From NCBI RefSeq assembly GCF_016031615.1, contig NZ_JACYXC010000001.1, forward strand, positions 5,952,001 through 6,016,000: 64,000 nucleotides of DNA, read 5' to 3'. Position numbers and translations under genes: made by a program. Below, piece after piece: positions 44,816 through 53,177 of the stretch. The DNA is from Streptomyces pactum (GTDB taxonomy: Bacteria; Actinomycetota; Actinomycetes; Streptomycetales; Streptomycetaceae). A model generated the notes under the pieces. It did no database searches. It was not told the DNA's origin and was given only the letters and a program-made list of their open reading frames with translations. Position 1 is the first letter of the stretch; every line of letters begins with the position of its first letter.

Positions 44816-45985
44816 ATGCTGGACATCGCTGCCGACCTGCACCGCTGGTGCCGGGAAGGGCGTGACTTCGCCGTCGCCACCGTGGTGGCCGTCAGCGGCA
44901 GCGCGCCCCGGCAACCCGGTGCCGCCCTCGCGGTGGACACCGAGGGGGCCGTCGTCGGCAGCGTGTCCGGCGGGTGCGTGGAGGGCGCCGTCCACGATCT
45001 GTGCCTGGAGGCGCTGCGGACCGGCGGGACGGTCCGGGAACGCTTCGGCTGCTCCGACGAGGACGCCTTCGCCACCGGCCTGACCTGCGGCGGCGTCCTC
45101 GACGTCCTGGTCTCCCCGGTCCGCGCGGCCGACCCGGCCCGGCCGGTGGCCGCCGCGGCGGTGGCCGCCGCGGCGCGCGGTGAGGCGGTGGCGGTGGTGC
45201 GCGTCACCGCCGGCCCCGCCGCCCTCCTCGGCCGGGCCCTGCTGGTCCGGCCGGGCGGCGGCCGCACCGGCACCCTCGGCGGGGCCCCGGTCCGGGACGG
45301 CGAGGCGCTGGACCGTACCGCCGCCCGCACCGCACGCGCCATGCTGGACACCGGCCGGACCGGCGCCGTGACCCTCGGGGCCGACGGCGGCCGGTGCGGC
45401 CGGCCGCTGGAGCTGCTGGTGGAGGTAGCCCTCCCGCCGGCCCGGATGATCGTCTTCGGCGCGGTCGACTTCGCCGCCGCCCTGGCGCGCGTCGGCACGT
45501 TCCTCGGCTACCGGGTCACCGTCTGCGACGCACGTCCGGTGTTCGCCACCCGGGAGCGCTTCCCGGAGGCCGACGAGGTGGTGACCGCGTGGCCGCACCG
45601 CTACCTGGAGACCACCGGGGTGGACGGCCGGACCGTGCTGTGCGTGCTCACCCACGACGCCAAGTTCGACGTACCGCTGCTGTGCCGGGCGCTGCGGCTG
45701 CCGGTCGCCTACGTCGGGGCGATGGGCTCCCGCCGCACCCACCTGGACCGGCTGGAGCGGCTCCGGGAGGCCGGGGTCACCGAGAGCGAGCTGGCCCGCC
45801 TGCGCTCCCCGATCGGACTGGACCTGGGGGCCCGCACCCCGGAGGAGACGGCCCTGTCCATCGCCGCCGAGATCGTCGCGGACCGGCGCGGCGGCAGCGG
45901 CGTCCCCCTGACGGGTGCTCATACGCCGATCCACCGCGACGGCCAATCTCCTTCCCGCCGCGGCCGGTTCGGATCGGTGGTCTGA
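44816..45985 (+). CDS. xdhC: XdhC-family molybdenum-cofactor insertion protein
   Basis: 389 aa. The XdhC/CoxI N-terminal domain (TVVAVSGSAPRQPGAALAVD; VGSVSGGCVEGAVHDLCLEA) is followed by the C-terminal Rossmann domain (RMIVFGAVDFAAALARVGTF; YVGAMGSRRTHLDRL). It normally holds and sulfurates Moco for xanthine dehydrogenase. No xanthine dehydrogenase gene is in the window, so it is orphaned unless one is elsewhere. CAGGAG is nine bases before the ATG. The last 25 residues are an unrelated polar tail. Confidence 0.9.
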   Translation: MLDIAADLHRWCREGRDFAVATVVAVSGSAPRQPGAALAVDTEGAVVGSVSGGCVEGAVHDLCLEALRTGGTVRERFGCSDEDAFATGLTCGGVLDVLVSPVRAADPARPVAAAAVAAAARGEAVAVVRVTAGPAALLGRALLVRPGGGRTGTLGGAPVRDGEALDRTAARTARAMLDTGRTGAVTLGADGGRCGRPLELLVEVALPPARMIVFGAVDFAAALARVGTFLGYRVTVCDARPVFATRERFPEADEVVTAWPHRYLETTGVDGRTVLCVLTHDAKFDVPLLCRALRLPVAYVGAMGSRRTHLDRLERLREAGVTESELARLRSPIGLDLGARTPEETALSIAAEIVADRRGGSGVPLTGAHTPIHRDGQSPSRRGRFGSVV

Positions 45986-46061
45986 CGAACCGTCAGTGGA
46001 CGTCGGCCAACCGGAGCAGGCCGCGGTTGCCGTCGCCACCCGCCCGCGCGGCAATGGTGGG

Positions 46062-48557
46062 GTGCCTACACGACGTCAGAAACTCACCGGAATCGGCGCG
46101 CTGGCCCTCGCCGGGATCGGCGCGGTCACCGCGGCCGCGGTCACCGCGACCGCCGCCGTCCCGACGCCGGCCACCGGGCACGGGGAGCCGGCCGCCCGCG
46201 CCGCCACCACCCCGCCGTCCCGGCTCTACACGCCGCCGGCCGACAGCGCGGCGTACCACCAGCTGGCCCGGCTGGTGAAGGCCCGCGCCCACCGGGACGC
46301 CGCCGGGCTGCTCACCATGATCCGCACCCCGCACGCCGTCTGGTACGGCGACCAGGCGCCCGCCGAGGTGGAGCGCGAGGTCCGCGACACCACCCGGGCC
46401 GCCGCCCGGCAGCACCGTCTGCCGGTCCTCACCCTCTACAACGTGCCCGGCCGGGACTGCGCCAACTACTCGGCCGGCGGCGCCCCGGACGCCGACGCCT
46501 ACCGGGCCTGGATCGACGCCGTGGCCCGCGGCATCGGCGACCGCGACGCGCTGGTGATCCTGGAGCCGGACTCCCTCACCCTGCTGCCGCAGGACTGCCC
46601 GGACGGCGAGGGCGCCGAGGAGGAGCCGGACGGGGACACCGGCGGCGAGGACGACCCGGAGGAGAGCGCCGAGGACGGCGAGTACGCGGACGAGGGGGAG
46701 GAGGGAGACGGCGGGGACGGCGACGAGGACGGCGACGGCGACGGGTGGCCCGGGGATCGGTCGCCGCAGGACCACCTCGACGGCCTCGACGACCGGTTCC
46801 GGGACTGGAACCCCCTGGCGCGCCGCGAACGGGCCGGCCGGGCCCCCGCGTCGCCGGAGAGCCACCGGGGCGCCGGGTCGGGTCCGCGCGGGTCGGGTCC
46901 GCGCACCCCGGGCCGCGCCCCGGCCGGGCCGACCCCCGGCCCGGGGGGTACGGGTTCGGCCGCCCCGGGGCCGGGGGGTACGGACCCGGCCCCCACCGCG
47001 TCAGGGGGTACGGCCCCGGGCTCAGCGGATGCCGGCGTCCCCCGGCCGGGCGGGGCGGGCGACACCGGGGAGCAGGGGGCCGGCCGGCCGGGCGGTGCGG
47101 GGAGACCGCGCCCCCGGCCGAGGGCTGGCGCGTCGGGAGCCGGGGGGCCGGGGAGACCCCGGCGCGGCCGGGGAACAGCGCGGGTGGGGGCGGACACGGA
47201 CGGTGCCGGGCAGCCGACGGTTCCCGCGGTGCCGCCCGGGAACGGCTCCGGCGGTGTCACGGCGCCGTCCACGACCGGGGTCCCCTCCGGGCCGCAGGGA
47301 CCCGGTGCCGGACGGCCGCAGGGGCCCTCGGGCGGGGACGAGCCGGGTGCCGCGATGCCGGGACCGTCCACGGCACCGGCCGGGAACGGCGCCGGCTTGC
47401 CGGGCGCGGCGGCACCGTCAGGGATCGGCGCGGGCACGCCGGGCGCGGCGGCGGCACCGGAGTCCGCGGCGGTGCCGGAGTCGCCGGTGGCGTCTGGGAA
47501 CGGGGCCGCCGGTTCCGCGCGGCCGTCCGGGCCCGGGGGTCCCGCGGAACCGTCCGGGCCCGGGGAGCATGTGGAATCGTCCAGGGCTGCCGGTGGCAGC
47601 GGAGACCGTGCCGGGGACCCCTCGCGGTTCGCGGCCGAACCGGCCGACGAGCGGACCGCGGCCCGCTACGCGGCGATCCGTTACGCCGTGGACACCCTGG
47701 AGCCGCTGCCCCGCACCCGCGTCTACCTGGACGCGGGGCACCCGGGATGGCACACCGTGCGCAGCATCGTGCCGCGCCTGCTGGCGGCCGGGGCGGACCG
47801 CGCCACCGGGTTCTTCCTCAACGTCTCCGGCTACCGGAGCGACGACGAGAACGCCTGGTACGGCAGGCTGGTCTCGTCCTGCCTGGCGCTCGCCGGCCAC
47901 GGCCACGACCCGGCGTCCTGCGCGGACCGGGACTGGTCGCGGCAGGAGGCGCGGGCCTGGCTGGGCGCGCGCGCCGAGGTGCTGGACCCGGCCCGGATGA
48001 AGCACTTCGTCACCGACACCAGCCGGAACGGCCAGGGTCCCTGGCGGCCGCCGGCCGGCCGCCATCCGGACCCGCAGGACTGGTGCAATCCGCCGGGCCG
48101 CGGTCTGGGCGCCCGGCCCACCCTGCGGACCGATGACCCGCTGCACGACGCGGCGCTGTGGGTGAAGACCCCCGGCGAGTCGGACGGCGGCTGCCTGCGC
48201 GGCGGTCCGGGGCCGAAGGACCCCGAACGCGGCATGGTGGCACCCCCGGCGGGGGAGTGGTTCGCCACCCAGGCACTGGAGCTGGTGCGGCTGGCCCGGC
48301 CGGGGATCATCCCGGAGTGGGTCGGGATGATCGGTGCCCGCGGGCTGTTCCCGCCGGTCGAACTGACGCCGGTGGACGCGGCCCTCTACCTCGACGCGCG
48401 GCGCGATGCCGACCGCCCGGGCGGAGCCGCCTCTCCGGGCGGAGCCCCGGCGCCGGACGGAGACCGGGGCTCGGGCGGAGCCGAGGGGGCGGGGGATGCC
48501 GAGGACCGGGCGGAGCCGAAGGGGCGAGTGACGCTGAAGGACCGGGTGGAGCCGTAG
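46062..48557 (+). CDS. Glycoside hydrolase family 6 protein with a ~350-residue insertion in the catalytic domain
   Basis: 831 aa. A signal peptide (KLTGIGALALAGIGAVTAAA) leads into a GH6 domain: LYNVPGRDCANYSAGGA (Asp132) and LVILEPDSL (Asp170, the general acid). After Cys179 the domain stops, and residues 180-528 are first Asp/Glu-rich (DGDTGGEDDPEESAEDGEYA), then Gly/Pro/Ala-rich. GH6 then resumes in the same frame with RYAAIRYAVDTLEPLPRTRV then YLDAGHPGW, and continues with NVSGYR and WVKTPGESDG to GMIGARGLFPP. Family members cut beta-1,4-glucan from inside or the non-reducing end. No carbohydrate-binding module is visible. The start is the GTG ahead of the signal sequence; no strong ribosome binding site. 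Confidence 0.85.
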   Translation: MPTRRQKLTGIGALALAGIGAVTAAAVTATAAVPTPATGHGEPAARAATTPPSRLYTPPADSAAYHQLARLVKARAHRDAAGLLTMIRTPHAVWYGDQAPAEVEREVRDTTRAAARQHRLPVLTLYNVPGRDCANYSAGGAPDADAYRAWIDAVARGIGDRDALVILEPDSLTLLPQDCPDGEGAEEEPDGDTGGEDDPEESAEDGEYADEGEEGDGGDGDEDGDGDGWPGDRSPQDHLDGLDDRFRDWNPLARRERAGRAPASPESHRGAGSGPRGSGPRTPGRAPAGPTPGPGGTGSAAPGPGGTDPAPTASGGTAPGSADAGVPRPGGAGDTGEQGAGRPGGAGRPRPRPRAGASGAGGPGRPRRGRGTARVGADTDGAGQPTVPAVPPGNGSGGVTAPSTTGVPSGPQGPGAGRPQGPSGGDEPGAAMPGPSTAPAGNGAGLPGAAAPSGIGAGTPGAAAAPESAAVPESPVASGNGAAGSARPSGPGGPAEPSGPGEHVESSRAAGGSGDRAGDPSRFAAEPADERTAARYAAIRYAVDTLEPLPRTRVYLDAGHPGWHTVRSIVPRLLAAGADRATGFFLNVSGYRSDDENAWYGRLVSSCLALAGHGHDPASCADRDWSRQEARAWLGARAEVLDPARMKHFVTDTSRNGQGPWRPPAGRHPDPQDWCNPPGRGLGARPTLRTDDPLHDAALWVKTPGESDGGCLRGGPGPKDPERGMVAPPAGEWFATQALELVRLARPGIIPEWVGMIGARGLFPPVELTPVDAALYLDARRDADRPGGAASPGGAPAPDGDRGSGGAEGAGDAEDRAEPKGRVTLKDRVEP

Positions 48558-49472
48558 GGGTGGGTGGCGCGAAGGCTCCGGTGGAGAGCGTGGGTCCGGA
48601 TCCGGAGGGCGCGGAGGGCCGGGGCGACGCCGAGCGTCCGGGCGACGCCCAGGGTTCGGGCAAGATCCAGAGTCCCGGGCGGCGCCCAGGGTTCGGGTGG
48701 CGCCGGGGGGGGGGCCGGGTGGTGCCGACGGCCCGGGCGTGGCGCAGGGCTCGGGCGGTGCCCAGGGACGGGATGGTGTGCCGGGCCCGGGTGGGGTGGA
48801 GAGGCCGGGTGGTACCGGTGGGCCGGGCGGCTCCGACGGCCCCGGTGGTGCCGACCGGCCGGCGGAGGCGCGGGGGCCGGGTGGTACCGGCGATCCGGGC
48901 GGCGCCCGGCGCCCGGGGTGACCACGGAGGCTGGTGCCCCTACGGGCCTGGCGCCCCTACGGGTGGGCGGCCCCTACGGGGTGGGTGACTCCCTACGGGG
49001 TGGGTGACCCCCTACGGGGTGGGTGACCCCTACGGGGTGGGTGACCCCTACGGGACACGCGACCCCTACGGGACAGGCACCCCCGACGGGACGGGAACCC
49101 CGACGACCCCGACGGGACGGGCCGGGCCACGCCCGGTGGCGCTGGTGGCGGTCCGCGCGCCGCGACGGGCCGGCCGGCGGGCCGGCTCCGGCGCGCTCCG
49201 GACGTACGGATCGGCCCGGACAGGGGCCCGGGCACCCGCGCCCGCGCCGGGGGCGGTGCCGGTGATCCGTACCGAGGACCGCCCGGGATGCCGGAGAACG
49301 TGTGAGCAGGGGGCGGGCGGGTACCCGGACACTCCCCGGCCGTGGGAACAGCCGTGGCGCCGGACGCTCACCGACCGGCGTGGCCGGTGACCGACGGTGC
49401 CGGTGACGGGCGGCCGTGACCCGGCCGGGGCCGACCGAACCATCCCAGGCTGTCCCAACCGGAGGTTCTTCG
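48558..49472. repeat. 915-bp minisatellite-rich region after the GH6 gene
   Basis: At 48972-49047 the 18-19-bp unit CCCTACGGGGTGGGTGACC repeats four times almost exactly; weaker copies extend from about 48938 to 49105. Each unit contains the near-palindrome CCCTACGGGG. From 48580 to 48920 a degenerate 9-bp-based GGTGCCGG/GGCGCC repeat gives Gly-rich open frames in several phases. I do not call a gene here. Confidence 0.65.
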
Positions 49473-49723
49473 ATGACCTGGCAGTCCGACGACGCCCGGA
49501 CGCGGACCGCGACGTCGCCGCCCACCCACCCCCCGACCCGGTGCCGCCGTCCCCGACCCCCGACCCCCGGTCCGGGGCCCGGTCGGAACCCGGCCCCTCC
49601 CCGGGGCCGCGCCCGGGGCCGGATCCGCAGCCCCCGCCGGGGCCCGCGCCGGACCCGGTGCCCAGGCCGCCGGGGCCGGACCCGGTGCCCGAACCGTCCC
49701 CGCAGCCCGGGCCGCTGACCTGA
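49473..49723 (+). pseudogene. Small Pro-rich protein gene with an apparent one-base deletion
   Basis: GGAGG lies eight bases before ATG 49473, and the first codons read MTWQSDDA. From about 49496 the same frame becomes Arg/Pro noise, while the next frame gives PDADRDVAAHPPPDPVPPSP and ends PDPVPEPSPQPGPLT at the stop 49721-49723. Adding one C to the CCC at 49495-49497 would join them into an 84-residue Pro/Asp-rich protein. Function is unknown; such short proline-rich proteins are common in Streptomyces. Confidence 0.5.
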
Positions 49724-49745
49724 GTCGCGGGAACGACCTTCCGTA

Positions 49746-49791
49746 CCGGCGGGCCCGCCCCTGTGCTCTCGCGCGGGGCCGGGCCCGCCGG
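49746..49791 (+). terminator. Hairpin terminator after the Pro-rich gene
   Basis: A 12-bp perfect stem (CCGGCGGGCCCG and complement), extended by a CCCC/GGGG inner stem, begins 22 bases after the stop. The remaining gap to the MarR gene (to 50224) has a doubled ACGGCCCGTTCCC block (49800-49830) and no supported gene. Confidence 0.55.
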
Positions 49792-50224
49792 CGCGTACGA
49801 ACGGCCCGTTCCCCGGACGGCCCGTTCCCACCGTTGCGCCACACCCTGCCGCAGCCGGCCGGCCGGCTGGCCCGGCACGGCCCCGGCGGGCCGCCGTCCT
49901 CGCCGGTGCGCCGCCGGACCGGGGCACCCGGCACCCGCCCCCGGTACACCGGCCGCCCGGTCGGCGCGGTGCTCGGTCGGCGGTGGCCCGATCGGCTCGG
50001 CGCCCACGTCCGGACGGCAGCCCACGGCCGGACGGCGTCCCGACCGGCCGGCAGCCGCACCGGCCGGCTCGTCAGGCCGGCCCTGCGCGCCGGCGTCTCC
50101 GCGTCGTCGTGCACCGTCGTGCCGGCACGGAAGCGGGGCCTTGCCTGGAGCGAGCCGCCCGAGCGACCCGCCCGAGCGGCCCGCCGGAGCCTGGGCACCC
50201 GCCTCTCGGCACCGGGCTCATGCC

Positions 50225-50689
50225 TCAGGGACCATCGATGATCTTCTCCGCGATGCGGCCGAGCGCCGCGAGTTCCCCGGGGTCGAGCCGGTCCACGAAG
50301 TGCCGGCGTACCGAGGCGAGGTGGGTGGGCGCCGCCTCCCGGAGCGTGTCCCACCCCGTCTCGGTGAGGACCAGGAGGCAGCCCCTGCCGTCGGCCGGGT
50401 CCGGTGCGCGGCGGATGAGTCCGCGCGCCTCCATGCGGGTGGCGTGGCGGGACAGACGGCTCCGCGACCACCCCATCTTGGCGGCCTGCTCGCGCAGCGT
50501 GCTGGTGCCCTCGGTGCGCTCGGACAAGGTGCTGAGGACCTCGTAGTCGGGCTCGGACAACCCGTGTTCCGCCAGGTCCTGGGCGGTGCGGGTCTGCACC
50601 GCGGTCACCATGCGGAGGTACGCCCGCCAGGCCCGTTCCTCCTCGGCGGTGAGCCAGCGGACGGGCGGATCCGACTTGTTCGTTGACAT
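50225..50689 (-). CDS. MarR-family transcriptional regulator
   Basis: 154 aa. The winged HTH (LREQAAKMGWSRSRLSRHAT; RMEARGLIRRAPDPADGRGC) has flanking dimerisation helices; VVTAVQ-like N-terminal helix and LSEPDYEVLSTLSE are typical. It is divergent from the FMN reductase-GNAT gene with only 30 bases between the start codons, so it very likely represses that gene and itself. Confidence 0.92.
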   Translation of the reverse strand: MSTNKSDPPVRWLTAEEERAWRAYLRMVTAVQTRTAQDLAEHGLSEPDYEVLSTLSERTEGTSTLREQAAKMGWSRSRLSRHATRMEARGLIRRAPDPADGRGCLLVLTETGWDTLREAAPTHLASVRRHFVDRLDPGELAALGRIAEKIIDGP

Positions 50690-50734
50690 GTAATCAATCT
50701 ACCGGCTAATTTCGTTTCCATGACAACGAAACGG
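50675..50734. promoter_or_regulatory. Inverted repeats spanning both start codons of the MarR/FMN-reductase pair
   Basis: TTTCGTT-N8-AACGAAA (50710-50731) straddles the plus-strand ATG. TTCGTTGACAT over the MarR start (50679-50689) is mirrored by ATGACAACGAA (50720-50730), so the two genes begin with nearly identical inverted sequences. This is a good candidate for a MarR operator. Confidence 0.55.
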
Positions 50735-51784
50735 CTCCGCATCGTCGTACTGGTCTGCAGCACCCGCCCCGGCGCCCTCGGCCCGGCCGTCGGCAGGTGG
50801 CTGACCGAGACGCTCGCGGAGAGCGCCGGGACGCTCGACGCGGACCTCATCCCCCTGGCCATCGGCGATCTGGGCCTGCCCTTCCTGGACGAGGAGGAAC
50901 ACCCCTCGACCGGAGTCCACGAGCACGAGCACACCCGCCGCTGGAGCCGGATCGTCGCCGGGGCGGACGGCTTCGTCTTCGTGACGCCCGAGTACAACTA
51001 CGGAATGCCGGCGACGCTGAAGAACGCGCTCGACTACCTGGGCCCGGAGTGGGCCTGGAAGCCGGCCGGTTTCGTCAGCTACGGCCACACCTCGGCCGGC
51101 ACCCGCGCGGTCCAGCACGCCAAGCAGGTGGTGACCACCCTGCGCCTCGTCCCCCTGGGGGCGACCGTCGCGATACGCATCGCCGACGCGATGCGGGAGG
51201 ACCGCTTCGCCCCCGCGGCGCGTCATGCCGACGCGGCCGAGGGGCTGCTGGCGGAACTGGTCCGGGTCTCCCGGGCCCTCCTCCCGCTGCGTGAGCGGGC
51301 GCACGCGGACGCCCAGGCGGGTCCGCTCCCCGGCTCGTACGTACGGCGCCTCGGCCCGGACGACGCCGCCGAGGTGACCGTGCTGCAGCGCTGCTGCTGG
51401 ATGGAGGAGGCGCTCGCCAACGACACCCTGGCGATCCCGGCGCTCCACGAGTCACCGGACCAGGTGCGCGCCTGGCTGACCGAGTGGCAGACGACGGGCC
51501 TGTGGCGGGACGGGCGGCTGCTCGGGATGGTCCGCACCCGTCGCGCCGGCGCCGACCTGCACATCGGGCGGCTCGCCGTCGCCCCCGACCTGCGGGGACT
51601 CGGCGTGGGCCGGTGGCTGCTGCGCCGGGCCGAGTCGGCCGCGGTCGGCTGCCGGCGCATCGTGCTGTCCACCGGCGCCGCCAGCCACCGCAACATCGGC
51701 CTCTACCAGGGGCAGGGATACGTACCGCTTCCCGACGCGCCGGACGACGGCGTGGTCAGCCTGGCCAAGGCCGTCCCCGCCTGA
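50720..51784 (+). CDS. Fusion: NADPH-dependent FMN reductase domain + GNAT acetyltransferase
   Basis: 354 aa. Residues about 5-185 are a flavodoxin-like NAD(P)H:FMN reductase (IVVLVCSTRPGALGPAVGRW; FVTPEYNYGMPATLKNALDY, the flavin/substrate loop). Residues about 205-354 are a GNAT acetyltransferase (HIGRLAVAPDLRGLGVGRWL is the acetyl-CoA motif). The join has no stop or frame change. The reductase family reduces quinones, azo compounds or chromate; fused acetylation of the reduced amine product is a possible logic (inference). Likely repressed by the divergent MarR protein. Confidence 0.88.
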   Translation: MTTKRLRIVVLVCSTRPGALGPAVGRWLTETLAESAGTLDADLIPLAIGDLGLPFLDEEEHPSTGVHEHEHTRRWSRIVAGADGFVFVTPEYNYGMPATLKNALDYLGPEWAWKPAGFVSYGHTSAGTRAVQHAKQVVTTLRLVPLGATVAIRIADAMREDRFAPAARHADAAEGLLAELVRVSRALLPLRERAHADAQAGPLPGSYVRRLGPDDAAEVTVLQRCCWMEEALANDTLAIPALHESPDQVRAWLTEWQTTGLWRDGRLLGMVRTRRAGADLHIGRLAVAPDLRGLGVGRWLLRRAESAAVGCRRIVLSTGAASHRNIGLYQGQGYVPLPDAPDDGVVSLAKAVPA

Positions 51785-51986
51785 GCGCGGGCCTCTCCGG
51801 CCGGGCGCGGCACCGTCACGCCGGCCCGGCGGCAGCCGGCCGTCCGGGGCCGTGGCAACAGCAGACCCACCGAAGCCAGGTCGGCGTTCGGCGGCCGGCC
51901 AGGGCCCGGTCGGCGTTCGGCGGTCGCCGTGGTGGCGGAGGCGCCATCGCGCGCGGAGGCCGAGGCCCGGCGAGGGCGCCGGGGCG

Positions 51987-53117
51987 TCAGGGGGTGACCG
52001 GGCGCAGGCCGCCCACCCCGCCGCCCGCGTCCAGCGGCGTGATCCGCCGGAGGGCGGCCTGTGCGGCGGCGAGCAGGCGGGGATCCGGGCGGAGCGCGTA
52101 CTCGCGCAGGCACGCCTCCGTCATCTTGATGACGTGTTCGTCCCCGTGCTCGACGGCCCGCCCGGCCAGCTCCTCCGGCGCCGGGGCCTCGGCCAGCTCC
52201 GACCGCCAGGCCGTGGTGCCCTCGTCGCGCCGGTCGGTGGTCATGGCCAGCAGGAAGGCGGTCTGTACCTGCCACAGCCGGGCCACCGTCGGCGGATGCA
52301 GCTCCTCCGGCAGGTGCGGCAGCACCAGCCGTGCGGCGGCGGGCGCGGTGATGCCGTGGAGCAGCGGCACCGGGTAGACCTCCGGGTGGCCCAGGTAGAC
52401 ATCGGCGAACTGGGTCGTCATGTCGCCCAGCAGCCGCTCCGGCTGACGGGGCGCCAGCCCGTCCAGCGACTCACGGTAGCCGGGCAGCCCGGTGAGGCCG
52501 TCGAGCCGGCGCCGCGCGCGGACGGGGCCGGGGGACCCGTCGTCGGCCGGCCGCGGCAGCGCGGCGACCGCGCCGGCCACGTCGTAGGAGCCGCGCAGCC
52601 GGGGTTCCCCGGGCAGAGCGGTGTGCCGGGCGGCCCAGTAGGCCAGGCCGCGTGCCAGTTCGGTCAGCTGCGCGGGGGTCGGCCGGTCGGTGGCGCCCAG
52701 CCCGCGCACCGCGTGGGCGGTGCGGATCAGGCCGTGGGTCAGACCGGCGAACAACCCCGGCAGCAGCCGGGGCCACCAGCGGGCCAGCACCTCCCGCCAG
52801 GGCGCCCCGGCCAGTTCGCGGGTGAACAGCAGCTCCCAGTCGCCGGCCCGGTCGAAGGCGCCCAGCGCCGGGCGCCAGGAGGACTCGTCCGCGGGGTCGA
52901 GGGCGAAGCGCGGCGCCGGCGGCTCATGGTGCTCCATCGCCTTCCGGTAGCGCCGGACCCACCGGGCCACCTCGTCGGCGTGCCCGAGCACGGCGAGCGC
53001 CTCGGCGCCCATCGGGCCGTGGTTGGCCAGGTCCATCCCCGCCCCGCGTTCGTACCCGAGGTCGGCCAGGCGTTCCAGCGCGTCGTTGACCGCGTCGTGG
53101 TAACCGACCGGCGGCAT
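51987..53117 (-). CDS. Questin oxidase family (DUF4243) protein
   Basis: 376 aa. NHGPMGAEALAVLGHADEVA near residues 32-50 is the start signature of the questin-oxidase family, a group of Baeyer-Villiger-like, cofactor-poorly-defined enzymes of polyketide breakdown. Later WARWWPRLLPGLFAGLTHGL-like helices and YWAARHTALPGEP agree. In bacteria the substrate is unknown. Divergent from a MarR gene 60 bases away. Confidence 0.8.
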   Translation of the reverse strand: MPPVGYHDAVNDALERLADLGYERGAGMDLANHGPMGAEALAVLGHADEVARWVRRYRKAMEHHEPPAPRFALDPADESSWRPALGAFDRAGDWELLFTRELAGAPWREVLARWWPRLLPGLFAGLTHGLIRTAHAVRGLGATDRPTPAQLTELARGLAYWAARHTALPGEPRLRGSYDVAGAVAALPRPADDGSPGPVRARRRLDGLTGLPGYRESLDGLAPRQPERLLGDMTTQFADVYLGHPEVYPVPLLHGITAPAAARLVLPHLPEELHPPTVARLWQVQTAFLLAMTTDRRDEGTTAWRSELAEAPAPEELAGRAVEHGDEHVIKMTEACLREYALRPDPRLLAAAQAALRRITPLDAGGGVGGLRPVTP

Positions 53118-53146
53118 ACGGCATCAGCTCTTTCCGTGTCTAATAC

Positions 53147-53160
53147 TTCGGAAATCCGAA
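53147..53160. promoter_or_regulatory. TTCGGA-AA-TCCGAA operator between questin oxidase and MarR genes
   Basis: A perfect 6-bp inverted repeat in the 60-bp divergent gap. TAGACT (53166-53171), a -10-like box, ends six bases before the MarR ATG, suggesting a leaderless transcript. On the other strand, TATTAG (53141-53146 region) could serve the questin-oxidase gene. Confidence 0.6.
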
Positions 53161-53177
53161 CCATCTAGACTCGCAGT

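Noticed and set aside
48697..48921. Gly-X-Y collagen-like open frame
   Set aside because: Arises from a degenerate 9-bp DNA repeat; no ribosome binding site, signal or end domain, and other phases are equally open.
49004..49390. ORF encoding PYGVGD repeats
   Set aside because: Direct translation of the minisatellite with no start signal; the downstream part has no domain.
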